NCBI RefSeq assembly: GCF_002846575.1
Contig: NZ_PJND01000008.1
Location: forward strand, 551,389-615,388
Length of the DNA: 64,000 nt
Direction: 5' to 3'
Source: Flavobacterium lindanitolerans
Lineage (GTDB): Bacteria > Bacteroidota > Bacteroidia > Flavobacteriales > Flavobacteriaceae
In this document: positions 1 through 8,700 of the stretch, one piece after another
Numbering within the stretch: the first letter of the stretch is position 1
Layout of the letters: each line of letters starts with the position of its first letter
Notes under the pieces: model-generated
The model's input: only the letters and a program-made list of their open reading frames with translations
What the model was told of the DNA's origin: nothing
Databases searched by the model: none
Translations under genes and position numbers: made by a program

Positions 1-1
1 T

Positions 2-523
2 GTCCTTGGAGCTATTATTATATGGAAAGAAATTTCCTTTCGCCTTGTCATGAAAAAAAGCAAGGAAACCAACAGCTCATCCCTAAAAGCAGATGCCTGG
101 CATCACAGGAGCGATGCCATTACTTCTGTAGCTGCCTTTATCGGTATTTCAATTGCTTTATTTTTTGGAAAGGGTTATGAATCTGCTGATGACTGGGCTG
201 CTCTTCTGGCTTCAGGATTCATACTTTACAACAGCTACCTGATTTTCAGACCCGCTCTCGGTGAAATTATGGATGAACACCTGTATGATGACCTGGTAGA
301 AGAAATCAGAAAAGTTTCTTTGACATCAGCAGGAATTATCGGAACTGAAAAATGCTATGTCCGAAAAGCAGGAATGAAATACCATGTTGACCTTCATGCC
401 ATTGTTGATGCTAATATAACGGTTAAGGAAGGCCACGATCTGGCACATCAGTTAATTGATACCTTACACAGGGAAATTCCTCAATTAGGGCACATCCTGA
501 TTCATATCGAACCTAACAGTTAA
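2..523 (+). CDS. Cation diffusion facilitator transporter, 5'-truncated by window edge
   Basis: C-terminal part of a cation diffusion facilitator (CDF) family divalent-metal/proton antiporter of the inner membrane. The frame stays open to the window edge, so the true start lies outside; an internal ATG at 50 is probably not the start. The fragment begins in a membrane segment and carries the HHRSD metal-site motif (HxxxD type) near a later helix. It ends in an approximately 85-residue soluble region rich in His/Asp/Glu, matching the cytoplasmic CDF dimerisation domain. The metal (Zn, Fe, Cd or Mn) cannot be told from this fragment. An imperfect GC hairpin at about 555-578 may be its terminator. 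Confidence 0.88.
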   Translation, partial: VLGAIIIWKEISFRLVMKKSKETNSSSLKADAWHHRSDAITSVAAFIGISIALFFGKGYESADDWAALLASGFILYNSYLIFRPALGEIMDEHLYDDLVEEIRKVSLTSAGIIGTEKCYVRKAGMKYHVDLHAIVDANITVKEGHDLAHQLIDTLHREIPQLGHILIHIEPNS

Positions 524-602
524 TTAAGATTTCCGTTTATTTCATCCATAAAAAAACTCCCGGGTTGAGTCCGAGAGTTATAGCTTTTTATTGATGGTAA
601 AG

Positions 603-1169
603 TTAAATACTGTTTTCCAGTTCCAATTCGTCCATACTAAAGATCAATGCTTTTACCTGTAACAGAAAATCTTCAATTTCGATTTCCCCTGACCTGACCT
701 GGCAAAACAATGCCGCATATTCATCATGCAATTCGTTTCTTCTATCATCGCTTAGGTTTTCATATTGCTCCTGGTTGGCTCCCAAAATAATAAAATCAAC
801 AGTAAAAGGCACATCAAAATTATTGTCTGTATCTGTCAGCTTGTGTGTAATACTGGAAAATTGCTCCAGCTTTTGCTGTGCTAAATAATACCTTTCCAAC
901 TGCTGGTCACTAAAACGTTTGGAATTCAGAATACAGTCAATAATTTCATAAAAAATCTCTGTTTCAATATGAAGTTCGGATTTTAAGTCTCTGTACATCT
1001 TATTAATCCATGTAATGGAATTAACCACATTGAGTACTTCAACTGCGTAGCCAAATTTTTCTATATCACTAAAATATTGAAAATGTTTTGTATCCAAAAT
1101 CATAAAAGGGCTGTGTTCTTCAAGGCTAAAGTCCTTCCTTTCTTTTAGGTCTTCTTTTTTGATTATCAT
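603..1169 (-). CDS. Hypothetical protein, 188 aa
   Basis: I do not recognise a family. It is acidic and soluble-looking, with no signal peptide or membrane segment, and has many Asp/Glu/Gln/Phe residues in likely helices (residues 40-110 and 140-185). It starts with ATG and lies 18 nt downstream of a lipoprotein gene on the same strand, so the two are probably co-transcribed. Codon use matches its neighbours, which supports a real gene. Function unknown. Confidence 0.65.
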   Translation of the reverse strand: MIIKKEDLKERKDFSLEEHSPFMILDTKHFQYFSDIEKFGYAVEVLNVVNSITWINKMYRDLKSELHIETEIFYEIIDCILNSKRFSDQQLERYYLAQQKLEQFSSITHKLTDTDNNFDVPFTVDFIILGANQEQYENLSDDRRNELHDEYAALFCQVRSGEIEIEDFLLQVKALIFSMDELELENSI

Positions 1170-1187
1170 ATTTTTCTTTTTAAACTA

Positions 1188-1604
1188 TTATTCTTCAATT
1201 GTGAGTTCCCATATATTTCCTTGTTCGTCTTTCGCTTTTAGCTTTCCGTCACCCATCCATTCCACATCAATCTCAATCTCTCTGCCCGTTTCATCTTCAA
1301 TAATACCTTTGCCGTATTGTTCTCCTTTTTCAACATCTGCATAACCCGTTAATTCGTTCCCTTCTTTATCAAAGCCAATAACATCATAATGGGATTCAAA
1401 ACTTTCAATCTGTGTTGTATGAAAATCCTGATGCTGTGAGATTAATCGGCAGATTACGGAATCCTTAGGAATATATTGGAAATCTTTTATATGAGAGACA
1501 TCAAGATTACTGTAGGTCACAATCTCCTTATCTTCTTCACAACCAGAAAAAGCAAAAAACAATAACACTATGCATGCAAGAGCAGATTGGGGAATCTTAG
1601 CCAT
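1188..1604 (-). CDS. Hypothetical lipoprotein, about 138 aa
   Basis: Secreted lipoprotein of unknown function. The ATG at 1604 gives a compact signal peptide (MAKIPQSALA, then a hydrophobic stretch) ending in the lipobox FSGC at about residue 22, followed by acidic EEDKE. The frame extends upstream to 1637, but that adds 11 residues before the signal peptide and is less likely. The mature part is acidic, with a terminal segment (DEQGNIWELTIEE) reminiscent of small beta-rich lipoproteins. It is followed closely by the hypothetical gene at 603-1169, probably in one transcript. Confidence 0.68.
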   Translation of the reverse strand: MAKIPQSALACIVLLFFAFSGCEEDKEIVTYSNLDVSHIKDFQYIPKDSVICRLISQHQDFHTTQIESFESHYDVIGFDKEGNELTGYADVEKGEQYGKGIIEDETGREIEIDVEWMGDGKLKAKDEQGNIWELTIEE

Positions 1605-1701
1605 AAATAAATAGGTCATTAAATTATTTCCGGGCACGGCAATTATTCTCTTGCTTTAAAAACCTCTTTCCGTTCTTAGTGGTAGTGAGAAATAAGGTAC
1701 G

Positions 1702-1807
1702 GAGCTTCCGTAAGCTCTATTTAAACAGATTACTGGAAATATCGCCGGCTCATTTTCAAATATAATGAGTGCAAAAAACGCTTCCTTACGGTTTTCCGTA
1801 ACGAAGG
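1702..1807. other. Intergenic region with two hairpins
   Basis: A gene-free stretch upstream of the dioxygenase-like gene. It contains GAGCTT-CCGT-AAGCTC (1702-1717). A second hairpin pairs CTTCCTTACGG (1781-1791) with CCGTAACGAAG (1796-1806), with one mismatch, and is followed by a T-rich run. The second looks like a terminator read on the plus strand, but no plus-strand gene ends just upstream. Confidence 0.35.
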
Positions 1808-1826
1808 TTAATTTTTTGTTTTTTTA

Positions 1827-1855
1827 TTTGGGTATACGATTATTCTTTATTTTTG
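1827..1855 (+). promoter_or_regulatory. Bacteroidetes-type promoter for the dioxygenase-like gene
   Basis: TTTG at 1827-1830 is followed after 17 nt by TATTTTTG at 1848-1855, matching the -33 and -7 (TAnnTTTG) consensus of Bacteroidetes sigma-ABfr. The -7 box covers an upstream TTG that could open the reading frame, so the ATG at 1880 is the better start. Confidence 0.55.
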
Positions 1856-1879
1856 AAAAACAACCTTAATCTCAAAACC

Positions 1880-2791
1880 ATGCCCTGGACTTATCTTGAA
1901 AAACTTTGGAAACGGACAATGGAGTCCCATACCGGCAGAACTACCGATACCGGTTCCTGGGATAAGGAGATTGAAGTATTGTACCGATTGGGAATCAGTA
2001 TGGAAGACACGCTGCAATTCCTCTATTTTGAAAAGCCCGATTTTGGAAGTTTTAAGTCCTGGATAAAGGCCAACAGAAAAGATTCTGTGATTTCGGTAGA
2101 ATTTGAAGAAGTGCTCTCTAAACAAGACCTTGAATTCTGGGACAAAAATGGATATGTCATTCTAAAAGAAGTTATTTCAAAAGAAGAATGTAAAGCGACA
2201 GAAAATGCCATCTGGGAATTTCTTGGAATGAATCCCGAAAAAAAGGACACCTGGTATGAGAGGCATGCGGAACAAAAAGGACTGATGGTTAACTTCTCAA
2301 ACCATCAAACCCTAAACAGAAACCGGCTTTCTGAACGGATTTACAAGGCCTATGTACAGCTTTATAAAACTGATAAGATTTATCCCACTATAGACAAAGT
2401 GAGTTTTAATCCTCCGGAAACCGAAAACTTTAAATTTATGGGCAGTCCGCTACACTGGGACGTGAGCCTGAAAACACCTATTCCTTATGGATTGCAGGGA
2501 TTGCTTTACTTAACTGATTGTGGTCCGGATGATGGCGCGTTTCATTGTGTTCCGGGTTTTCATAAAGAAATCAATTCCTGGTTGGAAAAACTGCAGCCTG
2601 ACGAAAATCCAAGAGAAAAGGCGCCCGAAGCCTTAACAGCAATGCCAGTTACAGGCAATGCTGGCGATTTTATTATCTGGCAAAATACATTACCCCATTG
2701 CGCTACTGCCAATCGGGGCAAAACACCAAGAATGGTGCAATATCTTACCTATTTCCCGAATGATTATCAATCTGCTTCGGAATGGATTTAA
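1880..2791 (+). CDS. Phytanoyl-CoA dioxygenase (PhyH) family protein
   Basis: Predicted Fe(II)/2-oxoglutarate-dependent oxygenase of the PhyH family; the substrate is unknown. The HxD iron motif is seen in SPLHWDVSL. The distal His lies in LPHCATANRGKTPRM, whose Arg is placed to bind 2-oxoglutarate. The domain starts around KNGYVILKEVI, a typical PhyH opening. The roughly 300-residue length fits the family. I take ATG 1880 rather than the TTG at 1853 because the latter lies inside the promoter -7 box. It converges on the next gene with only 4 nt between stop codons. Confidence 0.8.
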   Translation: MPWTYLEKLWKRTMESHTGRTTDTGSWDKEIEVLYRLGISMEDTLQFLYFEKPDFGSFKSWIKANRKDSVISVEFEEVLSKQDLEFWDKNGYVILKEVISKEECKATENAIWEFLGMNPEKKDTWYERHAEQKGLMVNFSNHQTLNRNRLSERIYKAYVQLYKTDKIYPTIDKVSFNPPETENFKFMGSPLHWDVSLKTPIPYGLQGLLYLTDCGPDDGAFHCVPGFHKEINSWLEKLQPDENPREKAPEALTAMPVTGNAGDFIIWQNTLPHCATANRGKTPRMVQYLTYFPNDYQSASEWI

Positions 2792-2795
2792 GGCA

Positions 2796-3305
2796 TTAGG
2801 ATTTGTTGATAATGCTCCATCTCGGAATCCTGGCATTTTCACCTTCCTTAAGTATGAAGCGATAGCCATGATTGGCATCAACTATTTCGCGTGTGGTCGG
2901 GTCAGTAATCGTATATTCGATATGAGCCTTTTGCTTGAAATATTTTTTCCATGCCGGAAATATGTCGAGATATTTTCCTCTGATGGATTGAAATTTGAGG
3001 GTTTTTGAAACTTCCTTATTCTCCAGTTTGAAATCGACATACAGGCATTCATCCCACTCGCTTTTGCTTTCAAGGTCTGCATCAGAAAGAGCAGCCGGAG
3101 CATAAATAATCGTATAGGTAGAATCAGATGCCTGCTCCATAACCTTGTAAAAACGATACGAAAGTGTAGTCAGCGAAGCAATTTTATCAGAAGCCTGTCG
3201 GGCATTTCCTTTATCTGTTTTTGAAATAGAACTGATAAAAGCCACATCCTGCGCCAAGCTGATGGTACACACAAAAAATACGGCAGATGACAGAATTATT
3301 TTCAT
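2796..3305 (-). CDS. Hypothetical secreted protein, 169 aa
   Basis: No family recognised. It has a clear Sec signal peptide (MKIILSSAVFFVCTISLAQ, cleavage after LAQ), so it is periplasmic or outer-membrane associated. The mature part alternates charged and beta-prone segments; its last 40 residues resemble a small beta-rich domain (ITDPTTREIVDANHGYRF). It stands alone and converges with the dioxygenase-like gene. Confidence 0.7.
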   Translation of the reverse strand: MKIILSSAVFFVCTISLAQDVAFISSISKTDKGNARQASDKIASLTTLSYRFYKVMEQASDSTYTIIYAPAALSDADLESKSEWDECLYVDFKLENKEVSKTLKFQSIRGKYLDIFPAWKKYFKQKAHIEYTITDPTTREIVDANHGYRFILKEGENARIPRWSIINKS

Positions 3306-3422
3306 AACGTTGCTGTTGAATAGTACAAAGATATTGCAAAAAGAACATCACTTTTTCACATCCGCAACTTATTTTGAACAAAAATTATTTTTTCTTACGG
3401 GTTTAAAAAACTTTCTTTTTTG

Positions 3423-3866
3423 TCAGACATGATAGAAAAAATTTTTCCTGTCCATGCCGGAGCCAAAGTATTGCCAGTTGATATTGAGGACGTTTTTTAT
3501 GGTCTTTTTCAATATTGAAAAATCATTGGGCTTTGTGATATAAATATTAGCTCCGTTGACAAACGTTTCTTCAATATCTTTTTCTAAAGAAGACGTTGAA
3601 TAAATCGCTATCGATATGTCCATAAACCGTGGATTCGACCTTATCTGCTTCAGACTTTCCGTTCCGGAAATAAGAGGCATATTCAAATCGAGAAATATAA
3701 TTTGTGGAAGGGAAATATCTTCTCTATTAAGATACTCCATCAATTCCAGGGCATTCTTAAACATTAGCAAATCAATAGAATCATCGATTCCCTTTATTAC
3801 TTCTTCAAACAATTCACGGTCATCCTGGTCGTCATCAACCAGGAAAACATACATAGATGTACCCAT
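3423..3866 (-). CDS. Single-domain response regulator (CheY-like)
   Basis: A stand-alone receiver domain of about 120 residues with no output domain. The acidic pocket is DDDQDD near residue 11, the phospho-acceptor Asp is in FLDLNMP, the Ser/Thr switch is in YSTSS, and the Lys is in ITKPND. A 20-residue tail (INWQYFGSG...) follows the receiver. The same tail occurs in the response regulator at 19045-19494, so the two are paralogues. No kinase is adjacent here. It probably relays phosphate to another protein or acts by protein contact, as in related Bacteroidetes proteins; that is inference. Confidence 0.88.
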   Translation of the reverse strand: MGTSMYVFLVDDDQDDRELFEEVIKGIDDSIDLLMFKNALELMEYLNREDISLPQIIFLDLNMPLISGTESLKQIRSNPRFMDISIAIYSTSSLEKDIEETFVNGANIYITKPNDFSILKKTIKNVLNINWQYFGSGMDRKNFFYHV

Positions 3867-3983
3867 ATTAAATAATTAGGTATTAGATTAGACATAATGG
3901 CTTAACATGCAGGATGTGGCTAAAATTTTGTTCTCCCCAATGCAATCTTAAAAAAGATGCACCCTAAGAACCGGGCATGCGCA

Positions 3984-4430
3984 TTATTCCGCTTTCTTAT
4001 TACCTAAAATTAACATGTAAATATCATGTTTTAAAAAGAGTGTAAGGAAGTCTTTTCCTGAATTCCATGTCATGAAAATTTTCGATTTTTCATCCTTAAC
4101 AGAGCTATGCAATTCTTCATAACTGTGTTCAGAATCCAGGTCAGGATGGAAAGATGACAGATTACTTATTGTTTCTTCAAATTTGAGATTATTTTCTGCA
4201 AGTAATCGCCTTACTTCTTTGAAGGCTGTAGTAAATCCATCAATATTTCTTTCGAAATTAATGATATAAATATTTTCTTCTTCGGGATGATTGTACCATT
4301 TATAGTACATCATATCCTTTTCGCTTAGTGGAGCGGGATATATGGAAATAGGTGATTTACCAAAAGTCTGTGACAAGCCTTTGGCGCAGATGAGCAACAA
4401 TAAGAAACAAACTAATTTCACAACTCCCAT
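3984..4430 (-). CDS. Hypothetical secreted protein, 148 aa
   Basis: No family recognised. An N-terminal signal peptide (MGVVKLVCFLLLLICAKGLSQ) predicts export. The mature part is 125 residues, rich in Glu, Asn and Ser, with an internal Tyr/Trp cluster (YYKWYNHPEEE). It lies between a response regulator and a repressor gene on the same strand, but gaps of over 100 nt make a shared operon uncertain. Confidence 0.65.
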   Translation of the reverse strand: MGVVKLVCFLLLLICAKGLSQTFGKSPISIYPAPLSEKDMMYYKWYNHPEEENIYIINFERNIDGFTTAFKEVRRLLAENNLKFEETISNLSSFHPDLDSEHSYEELHSSVKDEKSKIFMTWNSGKDFLTLFLKHDIYMLILGNKKAE

Positions 4431-4538
4431 AGATATGAGACAAAATTATTTATATTATTTCTGAAAATGTTACACAATTATAAGGTGGATTTATCTTATT
4501 CCACAGAATTATGATAAAACGCGATATTTTTCAAGTGC

Positions 4539-4588
4539 GCCATAAAAAGGATTCTCTATAAAATTAAGGAAAGAATCCTTTTTATGGC
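4539..4588 (-). terminator. 17-bp perfect stem-loop, probable terminator
   Basis: GCCATAAAAAGGATTCT (4539-4555) pairs perfectly with 4572-4588 across a 16-nt loop. It lies 7 nt past the stop codon of the repressor gene and reads as its terminator on the minus strand, with a run of six Ts or so inside the stem rather than after it. Confidence 0.6.
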
Positions 4589-4595
4589 ATAGTTA

Positions 4596-5309
4596 TTACT
4601 TGACTTTCGCATCGTCAAGAAACTTATTAATCTTTTTGATGCTTTCGTTTATAAATTTGAATCGGTTGGCATTATTTATGTCGTACGACAAGACACCACG
4701 CACAACCCATGCTTCTGAAATTTCAGAAACGTTCAATTTAGAACTGGAATAAAAATCATTTTCATTGCTCAATACAAAAATGTTATCATCATAGGTACTT
4801 TTTGCCACCCGATTGATGAACAGGCCTTTTTCATGGCTTACAAAAACAATGATAGAATCATTTTCAATCCGGTCAATGTCAATTTTTTCGCAAACCACAA
4901 ATGAATTCTCATCTATTACAGGAAACATGTTATTGCTAACCACCTGAAATACTCTGGATTCATCTGCACTAATAAAAGGAAAACTGTACTTTGGAAGAAT
5001 ATCAAGTAAACTGGCATTGTCATTTCCTTTGGCATATTGAAACTGAACTTCTCTTGAAATCAACGGAGTGTGGTTGGTATAGGCTCCTGCTTTTTTCTTA
5101 TTTAAGAATATTTCATTCAAATCAAGCTCATAAAGCTCGCAAATTGTGATTATAGAATCAAAATCTACACTATCTCTTTTTTTCCAAGTAGAAATCGTAT
5201 TTGGCTTAATGTTCAAAAATTCAGACAATTCAATATCTGTCTTGATTTTCAGCGCTTTCTTCAATCTACTAATAACGCTAATCGCGTTTTGTGATTTATT
5301 TTCTTGCAT
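4596..5309 (-). CDS. CI/LexA-like transcriptional regulator (HTH plus S24-type domain)
   Basis: Predicted DNA-binding repressor. From ATG 5309 the protein begins MQENKSQNAISVISRLKKAL and has a lambda-CI type HTH (IELSEFLNIKPNTISTWKK). About 70 residues later comes a LexA/CI C-terminal fold (SNNMFPVIDENSFVVCEK ... FINRV). The usual catalytic Ser-Met is Asn-Met here, and the Lys of the KRV motif is Asn, so autocleavage looks lost. The frame extends upstream to 5399, but a perfect palindrome at 5331-5346 sits in that extension, favouring the 5309 start. There are no phage genes nearby. It is transcribed away from the giant surface-protein operon. Confidence 0.82.
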   Translation of the reverse strand: MQENKSQNAISVISRLKKALKIKTDIELSEFLNIKPNTISTWKKRDSVDFDSIITICELYELDLNEIFLNKKKAGAYTNHTPLISREVQFQYAKGNDNASLLDILPKYSFPFISADESRVFQVVSNNMFPVIDENSFVVCEKIDIDRIENDSIIVFVSHEKGLFINRVAKSTYDDNIFVLSNENDFYSSSKLNVSEISEAWVVRGVLSYDINNANRFKFINESIKKINKFLDDAKVK

Positions 5310-5330
5310 ATTCGCAAAATGTGTTGTAAC

Positions 5331-5346
5331 TTTATCCGAGGATAAA
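5331..5346. promoter_or_regulatory. Candidate operator palindrome of the CI-like regulator
   Basis: TTTATCC-GA-GGATAAA is a 7-bp perfect inverted repeat ending 22 nt upstream of the preferred start at 5309. Position and symmetry suggest autoregulation by the HTH protein; binding itself is inferred. Confidence 0.45.
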
Positions 5347-5721
5347 ATTAAATTCATGAAATCCGTTAAAAAATCCACTTTAGGAAATTGTCTGCACAAC
5401 CAATTTCAAAAAGCATTTTTTTAAAAAATATTCACAAGTACGTGGTATTTTTTAAACACCAAGCATAAAGTCATATCACAGAATGAATCTATGAGGGCGG
5501 GTTCTGGAAATTTGGGTTTTTTGCGAATTATTACGGATTTAAAATCAATAACAATTCGAAACAAATATATACTTTTTCTAAAAATACCACTAAAAACATA
5601 GTATAAATTATTCATAATTACCCAATTACAATACATATGTAAGAAAAAGGCTTAAAAAACTATTAATTTCCCGTTAAAATAAAGGTTCCCAAATCTATCT
5701 ATTAACTAAACGCAGTTGCTT

Positions 5722-8700
5722 ATGAAAATTAATTTTACTTTTCAAAGGGCGTATTATTTCCTATACTCCCCAATCTTAATCTTATTGCTTTTTTACCATA
5801 ATCCTCTCAGTGCGCAATCCACAAGAGTTTATGCTACCGTAATTTCGGGCGAAAGCAATACCGACCTTTCTGCCAATGCCGTCGACGGTAACCTTGCTAC
5901 TAAAGCAAACGTACGGGCAAGTTCAGGACTAGCTTTAGGTATCGGCGCTTATTCAGGTTATATCGAACTCGAATATCCAACGCCATTACCGGCCAATACT
6001 ACTTCGTATATTAAGATTCAGACAGATGAAAATCTCCTTCCTGCTTTATTGGGAGGAAGTCTTGGAGGCTTGCTTTCGAATGTATTAGGAGCCGTGCTTA
6101 TTGGAAATCAGGAATTTACCGTTCAGGCAAAAGACGGAAATAACGTCCTTTTGCAGGGCGATAGCCAGGACATAGGCGAATTCGCAACAGAAAGGCTTCG
6201 AATTGTAACCGATGAAACAGGCGATTATTTTGTTGCCATAACTCCTGCCCAATCCTATAACAGAATCCGTTTGAGAAACAGGATAGGAAGTCTTTTGGGA
6301 TTATTCAACACAAAACAACTGGGTGTCTTTGATGCTTTTTATATTTCAGACCCGGATGATTGTGGCTATGCTTCCTATACTTCTTATAGTGGACAGGGCA
6401 TCAGTCTGGATCTTTTGAATCTTGGCGGTGCCGGAGTAACCAACCCAAAAAATGTATTGGATTCTGACCCTAACAGTTTTTCCCGATTGAGTTTGGGCGT
6501 TTTAGGCGTGGCAGCATCAATAGAACAAACCGTTTATTTTGACGGCCTCTCACAAACCACAGACGAGTTCGACATCAGGTTAAAAGTCGACCCGTCTTTA
6601 TTAGCTTTAGGTGTCGCGAACAATATCCAGATTATTGCGTATAATGGCCCTGCAATTGTAGATTCCAGGTCTCTGAGTTCTTTATTAAATCTGGATTTAC
6701 TGACATTGCTGCAAGGAAATCAAGTCGCTACTATCCCTTTTGCCCCAAATGCACCAGCCGATAGAATTACAGTCCGCTATACTTCCCTGCTCAATTTGCA
6801 GCTGACACAGCGCCTTGACCTTTATGATATTGTTCGCGTTCCTAAAATGCCTACCATAACAGACCCGGCTACTTTAAATGCTGTAGTATGTTCAGGAAGC
6901 ACCGCTTCACTGATTGCGAATACCGCTGCCGGTAATGAAATCCGATGGTACAATACTCCAACAGGTGGCCCTGTTTTAGCAACTGTTGCATCCGGTGCGC
7001 CATTTCAAACAGCACAATTAAGTGCCAATACTATTTTTTATGTAGCTGCCGCAAAAATAGGTTGTACAGAAGAATCGCGAAGAGTAGCTGTTCCTGTAAA
7101 GGTTATCAGCCTGCCAACTGCTGCCGATATCAACATACAGAGTACACTTACCGCCTGCCAGGGAAATATTGTCCTTACTCCGACTACAACAATTGGAGGC
7201 GCGCTAATCCGATATTATACTGACCAGAACAAAACACAGGAAATCACTACCGGATTTGCCGGACATGCCGGAGCAACCTATGTCAAAAATCCGGCTACAG
7301 GAGCGCTTACTATTACAGGATTAAGTGAAGCCAACTCACCCTACTCCTATTTTATATCTCTTACTTCTGAAGGTATTTGCGAAAATGCCGTTAATAATCT
7401 GAAGGAAGTTACGGTAAACGTTTCCAGTATTCTTAACCTGCAAATACAATCTGCAATATCAGGATGCGGCTCTGTTAACCTTGCCGATGCCATCCTAAAC
7501 CTCAACCCTACCACTACCTATGTTTTCTTTGATGCTTCCAACAATCCTATTACGGCAGAAGCAGCATCAAATATTACCACAAGCGGAACCTATTCCATAC
7601 AGGCACAGGGAGCCAATAACACCTGCTCGTCAGATATACTTCCTGTAGCAGTAACTGTAAATCCGCAACCCAACCTGTCTATTACCAATACGGCTTTGGT
7701 TACTCAAATAGGCAACACCGTTACTTTAGATGCCGTTTCTACAGGAACTATTACCTGGTATGCTCCTAACGGAACGGCCCTACCATCAAACGTTGCCGGT
7801 CCTTTCGCAGCAGCAGGCACCTATACTTTTACGGCTATTGCAACTAACGGAACCTGCTCTGTAAGCGGTTCAGTTACCATAACGGTATTAGACCCTAACG
7901 AATGTCCTCCGCTGTCAGAAAGAAAGTACGCCAACTCACAACGTTGGAATACGATATTAACAGGAGGCGTAGTTAATGCAGGAAGCGCTGTTGACGGTAA
8001 TATCCAGACTTTCTCGACTATTACCACCGGAATTGGATTGTTGGGCATAGGAACAACTTCTCAGATTTTGGAATGGAGCGAAACTATTGCTGCGGGAACT
8101 CCTGTCACTTTAAAATTGGGGTCTGAATACAGCGGAGTTACTTTAGCAGGCGGCTTTTCGGTTGTTGGAACAAAAAGAAACGGTTCCGGGACACCTGTAG
8201 ATGTAGGAACGCTTCAACCGGTTTCAGGGTCATTATTAAACCTGCTGTCCGGACAAAACAACTTTGAATATACTTTCGTTCCGGCAAACAATGCTGGTCC
8301 GCAAGCCTATGACGGTGTCCGTATTGAAATCACCTCACTGCTTAGTGTGGCCCAAAGCGCAAAAGTTTATGAAGCTTATTATAAAACCCCGGCAACTCAA
8401 ATTGCCTGCCAATCCGGCGATGCTGAAGACGTGTTATACGGAGCAATTGACCTGGGAGTTGGAGCCGCTACTTCTTTAGTAGGTGTAACTACCCCACGCA
8501 ATGCCATTGACAATAGCGAAACTTCCTTTGCCACTATGATTAGCAGTGTAGGGGTTTTGGCTGCTGCAGAACTCACCACCGTTTTCCGCACTCCTTCTGT
8601 AGTGGGTGATACTTTAAAAATAAGAATTTCAAGACCGGGTTCATTATTAAACCTGAACCTTCTTGCCGGTATTACCATCCAGCCAATGCTAAACGAAGCT

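Noticed and set aside
4596..5309. Prophage based on the CI-like repressor
   Set aside because: No integrase, structural or lysis genes nearby, and the cleavage residues are lost.
5421..5636. 71-residue minus-strand frame between the repressor and the surface operon
   Set aside because: Low-complexity AT-rich frame without family features or a promoter, lying in a regulatory gap.
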